A stretch of DNA of 64,000 bases, taken from assembly GCF_036588685.1 (NCBI RefSeq), contig NC_086382.1, forward strand, positions 61,460,987 to 61,524,986, given 5' to 3'. The translations under genes and the position numbers were made by a program. Positions 1-11,190 of the stretch are shown here, in pieces; position 1 is the first letter of the stretch, and each line of letters opens with the position of its first letter. The stretch is from Mytilus trossulus (lineage: Eukaryota > Mollusca > Bivalvia > Mytilida > Mytilidae). The notes beneath the pieces were generated by a model that saw only the letters and a list, made by a program, of their open reading frames with translations, had not been told where the DNA came from and did not search any database.

Positions 1-191
1 CAACAATAATTTTAAAGTCAGGTCCCTATCCTATTGATGATGATGTAGTAAAGACATTGGTAATTATTAAATTATATGATACTGACCACTGGTACTTCCC
101 AGGATACATATGCACATTACACTAACATGTACATGTTTATTCTTTCTTATTCAAAGCACATGTCATACTATATTGCACTTTTATTTTTCAG

Positions 192-335
192 TCAAGCATC
201 ACAAGTAGGCAGACAGCTTGCCATCATTGGTGATGATATAAATAGGAGATATGCTGACGAATTCAGTGATATGATACAACAGTTGAGAATTACTCAAGAC
301 ACAGCATATGATGTATTTGCCAGAGTTGCCAAAAA
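192..335 (+). CDS. BAK1: BAK exon with BH3 domain
   Basis: The acceptor is a T-rich tract ending in cag at 189-191 and the donor is AA|gtaag at 336. The exon begins with the third base of a codon and ends two bases into the lysine codon completed by the next exon. It encodes SQASQVGRQLAIIGDDINRR and then YADEFSDMIQQ. The invariant BH3 leucine and the GDD aspartates are all present. Confidence 0.92.
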
Positions 336-3300
336 GTAAGCAAGTTCATTTTTGGTTCATTAAAAGTATTGTTATTGCATTTACAGCAAACAACTGTTAA
401 AATACAATTTATAGTTATTGGTTTATCTTATTGGTTATAAAATGGTGTGTATGTGTATTACCATACTTGTAAAGAAAACTGTTTTATTCATCACATATTT
501 TGAAGGAAGTAGTACATACAATGATAGATAAAGAAAGATAACTCTGACACTAAAAATATTGCCTAATATGTTCTGATTTATTTAAAACTATGCATTTTGA
601 GTTCATAATTCAAAATCAAAGCAATCTTTATCCCTCAGGAGTCACCACACTTGATTCTATTTTTACAAAACATATGTTACATTATCAGAAAAAAATGTCT
701 GTGCTTTTCTCTGCTACAATAGCTACTAAACAGAAACACTTCATTTCACTGATAAACTGTAATGCGTGTGATGCACTTTCTAAACCTGCCACACATGAAA
801 CTTTTTTTTTTGCTGCTACTTTGAATATTTTCATCACACAATTATATAAAAATCTGATGAATAGAATGACTTCATATTTGTAACTATTTCTCTATTCTGT
901 TTTTTTTATATATAGATTAGACTGTTGGTTTTCCTGTTTGAATTGTTTAACAATAGTAATTTTGGGGCTGTTCATATTTTGCTGTTCTGTGTGAGCCAAG
1001 GGTCTGTGTTGAAGTCAATACTTTGACCTATTATAGTTTATTTTTCTGACATTGGGACTTTGTTAGAGAGCTGTCTTATTGACACTCATACCACATCTTC
1101 TTATTTGTATATATATTAATTGCATGTTTTTAAAAAAAAATAATTTTAAAACTTGTATTACCCATTTACATTGTATCTGAAACAAATTGTTTACATTAAT
1201 AACATTCCATGTTTGTTGTTTATTTACAGAATTTTTGCTGAAGGTATTAACTGGGGACGTGTAGCAGCATTATTATGTTTTGCCTATCGTATTGTGATAG
1301 AAGTTTCCAAAGAAAAAGCTTCTCAGTTTGGACAGTTTGTAAAACTAATAGTTCATTATGTAGTGAGATTTATCAGGGAAAAAATAGTGGACTGGATTGT
1401 ACAAAGAGGTGGATGGGTAAGTTGTCATAGTTACTAGTCTTGATACTGTAGAATAACTTGTTTTATACTGCAATCAGCTATTTTACTATACAGATAAAGC
1501 TATACGTATAAACGTTAGCTTTATACGTCAATGACCCCAACTAACCTATAAGCCCCGCCTCCTTATTTCATCAACAACGCCACGTCACGACCATGACAAC
1601 GTAAAGTAACAATGGTCAAACTTTTATGAATTTAAACTTTTATGACTTCAAATTGGTTATTTATAATCATGATTATCAAATGTTATTAATTAAGTTTATT
1701 TTCCCTTTCTAATTCCTTAATATGTCAATGTCTTATCGCCTGGACTACGCTCAAAGGGAAATACCCCAAAATGGTACCCCAAGAGGGAAATTCCAAACAT
1801 CTTTTTTAACAATTTTTGATATATATTGTTTTCATTTTAAATTGTTTTTTTCGATTTCAGTATAAAGACAATATACGTATAGTGTCTTGAAATATGAAAT
1901 TTATTTGTATTCAGCACGAAACGGGAAAATGCTCGGTAGAACCTCGCATTTTCCCGTTTCTAAGCCTCATACAAATAAATTTCATATTTCAAGACACTAT
2001 ACGTATATTGTCTAAATATATGTTTTTTATATGACAGAGAAATTTATGTATGCTTATTATCATTTGATAATTCCAAAAATGACACTGACCTAAGTCATAT
2101 TTGGGATGATATTTTTTCTTGTGATTGAGTTTTCAGATATAGATGCACCTACAACAGTTAAAAATACAATCATTGTCGTTCATGAGGCACTCACTTATTT
2201 TCTGGCATTTCATGGGTCAAGTGAAAAAAACCAACATGAACTATCTTTTGGTTCATACATGTATACTGATTACTTAAAAAAATATGTACAATGTATATGA
2301 AAATTTTATTCCTTAACTTTCTTTTAATCCCTTTATAGCTTGTTGTTCGTTGTGAGCCAAGGCTCCGTGTTGAAGGCCGTACTTTAATCTATAATGGTTT
2401 ACTTTTTAAATTGTTATTTGGATGGAGAGTTGTCTCATTGGCACTCACACCACATCTTCCTATATCTATCATAATCATGAGAACAAATAATCCAAAGAAT
2501 ATACTGATTCAATTCATCTCCACTTCATCAAGGGGCCTCGGTGGCCCAGTGGTCTAAGTAGTTACTACTGTAATCACTAGCTAGTCAACACTAGTGAGTT
2601 CAAACCCCACTTGTGGGGGTGCACTTAACTCCAATCTTTTAAAATGGACTAGGATTGCCAGTTTTCTTATTGAAGGTCTGTGGTTTTCTACAGTTTCTAC
2701 AGGCACTCTTCATACTCTTGGCTCCGTCCTCCAATTAACACTGGCAGCCAAAAAATAGCACAAAAGCAGTGTTGAAAGTGGCATTTAAACACCAAAAATC
2801 AAAATCGAATCATCTCCACTTTTGATTTAGAGTGTAGACAACTGTAGTCAAATAGCAGAGACTGAATTCAAATAATACTGTTGAAAAGATAAGCAGTTTG
2901 TACAATGCCAAAAACCTTATTCAAGTGTCTTACCAGAAAACACTTTACCTGTTAGCTTATTACAAAACTGTTCTATATTAGAATAATAAATATCATGTGC
3001 TGGTAATAACAAAGGCTGTTTGAATGTTATTTTTAAAAGCTGTCTGTAATTACAACACTTATATCTTTTGAAAATGATTGCATTGTATAGATGATAATAA
3101 CATTATTATTTTATGTTTTTCTGGTCTGTGCATCCCTTCATTTGTTCGTGTGTTTGTACATGTAAGTCTATCCGTTCGTCCGGCTTTAGGTTAAAGTTTT
3201 TGGTCAAGGTAGTTTTTGATGAAGTTAAAGTCCAATCAACTTGAAACTTAGTACAGATGTTCCCTATGATATGATCTTTTAATTTTAATGCCAAAATTTA

Positions 3301-3628
3301 GTTTTGACCTCAATTGCATTGTTCACTGAACATTGAAAATGATAGTGCGAGTGGGGCACCCATGTGCTATGGACACATTCTTGTTTAATCATCTGATGCC
3401 TGTTACCCAAACTGCATAATAATAATTTTCCTCCAGTTTATAGTTTAAATATTTTTGTTACATCTGATGAAATTGAAATAATGCATACAAGATTTAAATC
3501 TTACTGTTTTATATTTTCAGAGTGATGCCCTAAATTACACCCTACCATCTAGCGTAGGTTTTATAGCAGTTGGTGTGTGCTGTCTTGCTGCTGTAGCTGC
3601 CGTGTTGTATTTCAAAAGAGGAAGTTAA
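192..3628 (+). CDS. BAK1: BAK-type pro-apoptotic Bcl-2 family protein (3' part of gene)
   Basis: This is a multi-domain Bcl-2 effector. By family knowledge it oligomerises in the outer mitochondrial membrane, permeabilises it and triggers apoptosis. Three coding exons are visible (192-335, 1230-1416, 3521-3628) with matching splice phases: two bases carried across intron 1, phase 0 across intron 2. In order they carry a BH3 helix with the LAIIGDDINRRY core that I recall from vertebrate BAK, a BH1 motif (GINWGRVAALLCFAYR), a BH2 motif (WIVQRGGW) and a C-terminal hydrophobic anchor (GFIAVGVCCLAAVAAVLYF) ending in the basic tail KRGS. Start codon, N-terminus and any BH4-like region are upstream of the window. 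BOK or BAX are the alternatives, but the BH3 favours BAK. AATAAA-type poly(A) signals follow at about 3716 and 3812. Confidence 0.92.
336..1229 (+). other. BAK intron with a diverged dispersed-repeat copy
   Basis: The intron is AT-rich. From about 905 to 1110 it holds a diverged copy of the family seen at 2326-2470 and 18880-19216 (shared words 'gtgagccaagg', 'gtgttgaag', 'acaccacatcttc'). The rest shows no coding or structural signal that I can support. Confidence 0.6.
1230..1416 (+). CDS. BAK1: BAK exon with BH1 and BH2 motifs
   Basis: Acceptor tttacag ends at 1229 and donor TGG|gtaagt starts at 1417. The exon encodes the BH1 motif (INWGRVAALL) and the BH2 motif (VDWIVQRGGW), separated by helices of about 35 residues, which is the usual spacing in Bcl-2 folds. 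The length (187 nt) is consistent with the flanking phases. Confidence 0.92.
1866..2013. repeat. Long perfect inverted repeat with nested inner hairpin
   Basis: The outer arms 1866-1910 and 1969-2013 are perfect 45-bp reverse complements (starting agacaatatacgtatagtgt). Inside them a second perfect 15-bp stem (1918-1932 with 1946-1960, core acgggaaaatgc) encloses a 13-nt loop. It lies in BAK intron 2. The word 'ctatacgtataaacg' near 1500 may mark a related fragment of the same element. This is probably a foldback-type or palindromic MITE. It carries no coding capacity. Confidence 0.85.
2326..2470 (+). repeat. Dispersed mussel-type repeat, partial copy
   Basis: It is nearly identical in its core to 19075-19215 and to the reverse-oriented copy at 46299-46450. 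Diagnostic words are 'gtgagccaaggctccgtgtt' and 'ggagagttgtctcattggca'. It lies in BAK intron 2. Confidence 0.8.
2526..2809 (+). mobile_element. tRNA-derived SINE with 12-bp target-site duplication
   Basis: The head contains a pol III A-box-like motif (tggcccagtggtc, about 2542) and a B-box-like motif (gagttcaaacccc, about 2596) at tRNA-like spacing. A unique body follows, then an A-rich tail with 'aaaatc' units. The element is bracketed by tcatctccactt at 2514-2525 and 2810-2821. This is the structure of a tRNA-derived SINE, not a functional tRNA, because a canonical cloverleaf is not maintained. Confidence 0.78.
3521..3628 (+). CDS. BAK1: BAK terminal exon, membrane anchor
   Basis: Acceptor tatattttcag ends at 3520, and the exon ends in TAA at 3626-3628. 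It encodes a 35-residue tail whose hydrophobic segment (about 19 residues from GFIAVG to LYF) followed by KRGS is a typical tail anchor for the mitochondrial outer membrane. The following ~300 nt are AT-rich 3' UTR. Confidence 0.9.
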   Translation, partial: SDALNYTLPSSVGFIAVGVCCLAAVAAVLYFKRGS

Positions 3629-5425
3629 CTTAGAGTGACACCTAGTGATAGAGATTATTATAGTAGAGAAATTCTATAGTGATATCTTGTGGTAACCACA
3701 TGCAGATCTCTCGTTAATAAAATATGCTGATTAAAATATGCATAATTAATTGTTACAAATGTAGATATATTTTGTTTTAGTAATTGTAAATATATTAAAT
3801 TTATAATTTTATAATAAAAATTGTTAGAAAAATGATCATAGAAACATTTAAGTAGAAAGTAAAAAAAAGGGACTTTTCTAGAAATAAACTTAATTAAAAA
3901 TGGAAGGAAGTACAGATTACACACCTCAGATTTTGGAAGCAGATCTTCAGAAACAACATCATGTCTGATTTCTTTTCATTAGACAAGTGCCTTCCAACAA
4001 CAAGTGCAATCATTCCTGGTAAATTATTTTTGAATAGTGTTAAATTTTGATGAATGGCAGACATTTTTTATTTGTTTGACCAACTTCCAGACATTTAAAC
4101 CTCATATTGAAAATTCATTTGAAACAATATTAATCTATTTGCTCAGATCACATATAAATGTACTAAGTGTTATTAAAAACCCCATGTACTAACACAGGTT
4201 TTGAAAATGAATTTCTCAATGCCTTTCATACTGTGATCAAAGAACCTTTTAGTGTTTTGTTGCCTTTGTGCCTTGTTGGTGCATTTAGTTTTTAATTTAT
4301 TTTGTTATATGCAATTTTACTATTCAAAATGTTGTAGTATTATACTTGCAAGAGAATATTTGGATTTGTTTTTTTCAGATGTGAAATGTTGATTTGTAAT
4401 ATTTGATGAGCAACACTATCTAAAGGACATAATTGCCTTTTTAAGGCCAACGTCGAGTTTGCATGTGTTACACAGTCAGAATCTTTGAAAGGAAAATATC
4501 ACTTAGATGGAATTTTAAGACAATCTGGTCATAATTTGTGACAAGGGTTTGAACTTGTTTTGACTTTAAAGAAAGAACACGAATATATGGAATATTTGAT
4601 TTTAATATTTAAGTCTAAAAAAAAATAGATTTGGAAGACACATTACGTTACTAGTAGTAATACTACACATTTGTTTTTCCTGTGTGTTAATAAATCAAGC
4701 ACATGATGTTTTTGCTCCTTTTAATCCACATTCCTGACATAATTGTAGTTGTAAAATACTTCTTTGTACACTTATTTATACTAATATATTTATATGTTTT
4801 ATGCAAATTATTCCTGTTAATTGCAAAATATGACATAAAAGAATTCATGGTATCTAGTTGTTATGAAGAGGCAGATTTAGTGGGAGGGGCCAGGGGGCCT
4901 GGACTCCCCTTTTCAAAAAAAAAATGGTTTATTATATAGGGAATCACTCAAGCATGACTGGAGCAGGCCCCCTCTTAGGCAGTCAGTGGGCCCCAACCTA
5001 ATAAATTTTCTTGATCTGCCACTGTTTTGTACAAACAACAATTTTGTGTGTAGTCTCATGTTTGATGATTTAACTCAGGTTGAGTTGTAAATGTAATGAA
5101 ATATTTATTATCTATTATTTCATTTATTTAACATTTAATCCAATGAAATTTGATGGACAAAAGAAGAAAATTTTCCATTCTCACTCTATTGCATATAATT
5201 AAGATACCAAGTTTTTTTCTACTCTCCATACTAAGGTTCAATCATTATTTGATTTCTTTTCCTCAAAATATTTAATTTGTTGCTTTCTTAAATTTCAATC
5301 TGCAAATATTGAAGGTAGGACACCAATAAAGAGGTAAATTTTTTAACCGTTTGTCAGTAATTTTTTTTGATTTTGAAATGTGTTTGATGTGATATGCATA
5401 TTATATATGCAGATTATATATGTAT
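3629..5425. other. BAK 3' flank and intergenic DNA
   Basis: AT-rich sequence with likely poly(A) signals close behind the BAK stop. Apart from the MITE-like copy at 4869-5024, I see no gene. Short open frames here have no recognisable protein character. Confidence 0.5.
4869..5024. mobile_element. Short GC-ended repeat (MITE-like), copy 1
   Basis: A ~155-bp unit with ends 'ggcagatt' and 'gatctgcc', which are imperfect inverted repeats. It is internally G/C-homopolymer-rich, and it is clearly the same sequence as 47373-47535 (shared 'atagggaatcact', 'aagcatgactgg', 'gtcagtgggccc'). Confidence 0.75.
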
Positions 5426-5427
5426 TA

Positions 5428-5635
5428 CTGTGGATTCATTTATTTTAGTGGGTACCAATTTTCGTGGATTATGGAAAACTTGCAAGTTCGTGGATATTTG
5501 ATTTCGTGGTTTTGCCGAAGTCTACATACAAGCCTATATAAAATTTGTTATTTGTTGAACATTTAATTTTGTGGTTCGCCAGTACCCACGAAAGCCGCGA
5601 AAAATGGTATCCCACGAATAATAATGAATCCACAG
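5428..5635. mobile_element. TA-flanked MITE, copy 1
   Basis: 208 bp with terminal inverted repeats ctgtggattcatt / aatgaatccacag flanked by TA on both sides. This suggests a Tc1/mariner-type nonautonomous element. The interior contains several 'cgtgg' / 'ccacg' words that extend pairing between the halves. The second copy is 800 bp downstream. Confidence 0.85.
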
Positions 5636-6049
5636 TAGTACTTCAGCGATTATAGTTCAATAGTGTGAGTCATCTACAATCATCAGAATAGGAATATACA
5701 ATCTAGTGCCAAATGATAAAGGGTAATAATGATGATCATCTAATCATCTTTTCAATGTTCTTACTATAGTAATACGGAGAAAAAACCAGAGCTGCATCAG
5801 ATGTAACTGATTTGTTAGGGGGAGTTCCCTGAAGTGTAGTATGGGATTTGAGATAATCATAATAATCATAATAATGATGAAATAACCTTTGACAGAAAGG
5901 TTGTTGAGGTAATGATAATTGACTCTCTTTTAAACCAATCAGTAGAACAGCTCGAACCTTTTAATTGCATTTGATCATTTCTATTGAAAACAAATAGGAG
6001 CCACTGCTAACTGTTGAAATCAGAATATCTCTGATGATAGAATTTTTCA

Positions 6050-6400
6050 GGGTGACAAAGGTTTTGTTATGGTGCAAGAAATAAACATCTAGGCCTTATA
6101 TTTAGTGATGTAATGAAAATTTTCATCAACCATAGATCATATCTGTTTTAAAGTATGAATGGCCAGTACTCTATGAAATTGTTTATTAAAATAAACATGT
6201 ATTCTTAAAGGAGTTTAGATGACAAAGGTTTTGTTGTGTTATGTTCAAGTGATAAACATTAAGGCCTTATATTAAGTGATGTAGTCAGAGTTTTGATCAC
6301 CCATAGTGCATATCATTTATATAGTATAAATGGCCAGTACTCTTATGAAAAATTATGTTTTGATTTTTTTGTAAGGATGAACATGTATACTGAAAGGAGT
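6050..6400 (+). repeat. Tandem duplication, about 166-bp unit
   Basis: Two diverged units follow each other. 'gacaaaggttttgtta' at about 6054 recurs as 'gacaaaggttttgttg' at about 6220, followed in both by 'aggccttatatt', 'agtgatgta' and 'atggccagtactct'. Both end near a 'ggagtttagat' word. Confidence 0.75.
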
Positions 6401-6441
6401 TTAGATAAAAAATAAATATATGCAGCAGCCATTATGTATTA

Positions 6442-6650
6442 CTGTGGATTCATTTATTTTCGTGGGTACCAATTTTTCGTGGATTGAGGAAAACTTGCAT
6501 GTTCGTGGATATTTAATTTCGTGGTTTTGGAGCAATCTGCATACAAGCCAATAGAAAATTTGGTATTCGTTGAACATTTAATTTCGTGGTTCATCTGTTT
6601 CCACGAAATCCACGAAAATTGGTATCCAACGAATAATAATGAATCCACAG
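6442..6650. mobile_element. TA-flanked MITE, copy 2
   Basis: 209 bp, same family and same orientation as 5428-5635, with intact inverted ends and TA duplication. The two copies differ by scattered substitutions (for example 'ccgaagtctac' against 'gagcaatctgc' inside), so they are separate insertions or an old duplication. Confidence 0.85.
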
Positions 6651-6652
6651 TA

Positions 6653-9600
6653 TTTGTCCCTCCATGCATCCGGTGTAGGCATGTCATGCTCAAGAATTCT
6701 TTGACTAATTTAATTCTTACAAATTAATTAGTAAGAGTGATGGATTGAGAGTCTGCATATTTTAGACAATCTTTTTGCAGAGTTATTGGACTTAATTCAT
6801 GTTTTACATGTACTCCCATCTATATAAGTATGTCCTACCATATTTTAGCACACTTTTTTGTTTGTTAAACAAATGTATATGATTGCTCTTACTAATGGGT
6901 GAATATGTCCATCTTATATTCTGCAGATTTTCTGGTATTTTTAAACAATCATAGGAGATACAACATATCTATTTTAAACCCTTGCTCAGATAGACCTTTT
7001 TTTTTGCTCAAGAGAAGATAATCTTTAGAAGAGTTCATAGCATTGATTAGTTTCAGTCATAAGTCAGAGACCAACATAAGCATTTGATTACAAATTTTCC
7101 ACTTTACTATAATAAGTAATTGTGTCACTCTTTATGTAGTGAAGTCATATTGATACAGTCATCATAGTAAATATTTCAACTTGTGTGTCATTGTTTTGAA
7201 TATTAAAAATTACAATGAAAGGGAAATATACAATTCAAAAACTGAGATACCGTAAAAACATACAACACGCTTTACTGTCATTTTTCCCTCTGGTGGTATT
7301 ATTATCATTTCTGTTTGCTTTTATGCAGACATTGAGAAAGCCATCAAATCAATTATCATGAATTTGTTCTCATTCCACTTAATTGGTCCCAAAAAAATAA
7401 TTGAATCCACACTACATAATAGTTTGTGAGCAATATTTCACCATTTTGCAATAATAAAATGCATGTAGTCATTAGAAAATTAAACAAAGTCACTTAATTT
7501 TTTAAATACTAAGGCTTTTCTATCCCAGGACAAGAGTACTGTAGCTGTATTTAGCAAAACTTTTAGTGGATTTGCTCTTCAACTTTGTACTCTATTTGGC
7601 CTTTTTAACATTTTTGATTTTAGGGTCACTGATTGGTCTTTTTGTAGACAAAACACATGTCTGACACAAATACAAAGTTTCAGTCCTGGCCTTGCGATCA
7701 TAAAACTTTTGAGTCTATTTTTTGTACTCGTACTCCAAAATGAACCAATCAAAATGCTGGATTTCATGTTTCGAGCATGATTTTTGTGCTCCGAGCACTG
7801 AGCAAAGTTTTATGACTTCAACCCCTGGTATCTATGATGAGTTTATTAAAAGTAATAGTTTAGAACCTTTATTATTTTATCAAATCTTACAAAGTTAATT
7901 TGTAATTTGTGTTAACACCATCAGTTTCAAAAGATCGAACAGGTTTATATGACATTATTGGGTTACAACTTTAGACATATTCATGTTCAACCTAAACATA
8001 TAGATATTAATTTTAGATGAAATGATAATCTTGGATTAGAACTGTCACAGAATGAGAATGATAATCCTAGATGATTTTTGTAACTAAACTGATAATCTTA
8101 AACAGTATTGCCAATATTGAAAGTACTTACTTTATGTTTGTGTATATTCTTATGTATGTTTGTATTTTACTGAATACACTGAAAGGGATTTTTAAAAGTG
8201 CTGTGATATACAAATATATGATATTATTGTGTAGTCCGCCAGCCAATTTTTGTAAAATAAGACTAAAAGTTCCAGGGAAATACATGTTTATTTTCTCACA
8301 CAGCAGTATTGAGCAAGATACTTAAATCCAGCTTTACCTAAAACTAACGAAAACCAGTTAATTAATACCATAAACAAGAAATAGGTATTTTAAGATGTTA
8401 TTAAATAACATGCAGATTATTTTATAAAACACAAAACCATGTAGTTAATTTTATGATAATTTTAGTGTTTACCTATCTTGGTCATTTGAATGTTCAAATC
8501 TATGTTATAGATTCAGTGAAAAACTTGATTGACAAACCTAAATTCAAGCAGATAAAATAAAATCTGAACAACTATTTACAGTTAACTGAGTTATAAAATG
8601 CAAAATATCATGATTAACATGGTAGAAAGGACATTTGTTTTTATTGTGTATGAAAGTTCATGTTTAAGATATGTGATTTTAGTTATTATTTACATTTCAT
8701 ACCACATCTAAAAGTTGGTTTTATATCATATGGATGTGTCTTCATTGTTGCATCACTGCAGACATAATGATTTTTTTTAACATTATCCCTAATCTTGATA
8801 ATAGATTCATATTTTCCTTGAAACATCGTTTTTTTGTTTAATGATTTGTAATTTCAAAATCATTAGATAAAACCCAATGTATGTTGTTTACAAATTAAGA
8901 GTAATATGAAATTACTGTTTTCATTATTCTATTGTTTCATTTTGCATGGTGAAAGAAGTTTTGAAGAAGGTTTTAATCTCATTTGTATCCATAGATTATG
9001 CTCTTCATGAAATATGAACGATAAAAACATGTGATTAAAGAAGAAGTAACTTAATTTCAGCAATCAGAACAAATTTTAATCAAATCATTTTCCATTTATG
9101 TATCATTACTATATGCAAATGCAATCATTGAGATTATTGTATAGAATTAGGAATGGGCTATTCCTATATTAAATCCAGATGGTAAAAGGCACTGAAAATG
9201 AGAAAAAAAACAAGGTATGGGGATTTCAAAACAATCTTTTGCACAAAAATGAGTTTAATTATTTGATAAATTAGCATGAGTGGGATATTGCAGAATTATG
9301 TACCTTATCTATATGATACAAACATTAAATTAGATGGTATATGATGTGGTAAAAATTTTGAAAACTATCTCATAACTTTCATTATTTGAGAATGTATGTG
9401 TTTAACAATGAATTTGAATGAAAATGACCAAATAAATAGCTTTAAAATAGCAGAAAAGTTAAAATTATTGAAAATAGTCAGTTTAGCAATATTTTTGAGA
9501 ATACTTTGTTTCTGATGTTCAGGATTTTGACTATGTTATATAATTTCAATGAACTTCAACATGATTCATTTTATTTGTTTTTATAATGAACTACTGAAGT

Positions 9601-9989
9601 GCCTTTGAAAATATAGTAAACAATATGAGTGTTTGTTGATTTTCAGTTTTTGTGAACAATTGTATAAAACATTTGTTATTGAGATATTAAACCACTTACT
9701 ACATACGTATTATTATTTTATAAGGCATTATAACTTCAAAACCTCTAAAAGGTGGAAATGCATTGCTCCATAGCTTGATAACCATGCAACTATCAAATTT
9801 TCTTAACTTTAATTAGTTGATCATATCCCTGTATCCCTGTCTGAAAAAAACATTATACCAGGATTTTAATTGTGTCCATCAGAATTTGATTTGAAGTCAT
9901 TATTGTATTGCTCTGTAAGGCTGAAACATTGATTGCTGTTTGATGATTTACCTGATAAGCTATGCTATTTTGTCTTTTTCTTTAAAAAC
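6653..9989. other. Intergenic AT-rich DNA with decayed repeat
   Basis: At 7505-7850 there is a diverged copy of the 'gacgaaacgcgcgtctgg' family (words 'ctcttcaactttgtact', 'ggtatctatgatgagtt'). No gene is recognisable in the rest. Confidence 0.5.
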
Positions 9990-10140
9990 AGAAAGAAGAA
10001 AGATGATGAACCAGGGCTATTGTCAAAGAACATCTCATCATCTTTCTAAAAAAAATTCCATCGGAAGATACCAAGACCTTGTTAATAAATATTCCATATC
10101 AACTAAACAAATAATACATAATAGTCTTGAAGTTTAGATT
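9990..10140 (+). mobile_element. Retroelement reverse-transcriptase C-terminal remnant
   Basis: One frame reads GRYQDLVNKYSISTKQIIHN before its stop. This resembles the end of the RT ORF found in abundant mussel retroelements (compare the remnants at 27715-27890 and 29085-30100). Only this tail is visible; upstream frames are broken. Confidence 0.5.
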
Positions 10141-10414
10141 TTAGGTAATGACATTGTTACACATATTAGTCAGTGTCTGTCTTTGTACATCAATTTACCG
10201 TGGCTTGGTACTTGCACAGCCTCTCATTGTGTTATAGTGCTATTGGTAAATTTTGTGTTCTTGTCTTTCGTTTTTGCCTGTGTGCATTGTCTATATGTCT
10301 TTTGTCTGTATTTGTTAACATATTTGTTTGTTTTATAGTAATTAAAATGATAATAATACAATTCTGATAATGTAACCCAAGTTTTTGATGCTGTAACATA
10401 AGTTTTTGACGTTT

Positions 10415-10790
10415 TATACCACCGCAAAAAATTAAAATGTTTTTGGTTGTATATTAGTATCACGTCGCCGTCAGCATCCTCCCAAGACATATTTTTTCCT
10501 GATAATAAATTTTGAATAAGTAAAAAGAAATCAATAAAACTTTTAACACAATGTTTATATCCTCAAAAGGAATATTAGGATTGATTTTTGGGGTTATGGT
10601 TTAGAAATTAGGGGACCAAAGGGGCTAAAACAGGATTTATTTAGTATTAGGACAAAAAGTTGTGTATTAGTATTTCAATCATTCTGAATACCATAAGAAG
10701 AAGGTTGGGATTTATTCTAAGGGGTTAATGTGCAAACAGTCTAGGAATTAAGAGCTGTATCAAGCTTGAACGTGATGTCCATACTTTCCC
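10415..10790. repeat. Dispersed repeat of the 'taccaccgcaaa' family
   Basis: It shares an opening word (ttatac[c/a]accgcaaa) and 'aacagt.taggaat' near its end with 32565-32880. This is a decayed dispersed element of unknown type. Confidence 0.45.
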
Positions 10791-10796
10791 AAACTG

Positions 10797-11190
10797 TTCA
10801 GGGTTTGATTTCTGCGGTCGTATAAAACTGCGCCCTGCAGAACACCTGTTTTCCTGCTGGTGGACGTTTCGTCCCCGAGGGTATCACCAGCCCAGTAGTC
10901 AACATTTCGGTGTTGACATGAATATCAATCATGTGGTCATTCTTATAAATTTTCTGTTTACAAAACTTTGAATTTCTCGAAAAAACTAAGGATTTTCTTA
11001 TTCCAGGCATAGATTACCTTAGTCATATCTGACACAACTTTTTGGAATTTTGGATCATCAATGCTCTTCAACTTTGTACTTGTTTGGCTTTATAAATATT
11101 CCAATTTGAGCGTCACTGATGAGTCACTTATGTAGACGAAACTTGCGTCTGGCATTCTAAATTATAATCCTGGTATGTTTTATAACTATT
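10797..11190. repeat. 'gcgtctgg' repeat family, longest copy
   Basis: The fullest copy in the window of a family also at 14305-14597, 19749-19962, 21490-21830, 48743-48990 (reverse) and 60282-60417. On the minus strand it keeps an open frame containing VNTEMLTTGLVIPSGTKRPP. The family probably derives from the 3' region of a retroelement ORF. It is not an independent gene. Confidence 0.7.

Noticed and set aside
2540-2612. Functional tRNA gene
   Set aside because: A and B boxes are present but acceptor-stem pairing and a normal anticodon arm are not, and the unit continues into a SINE body with a tail and target duplication.
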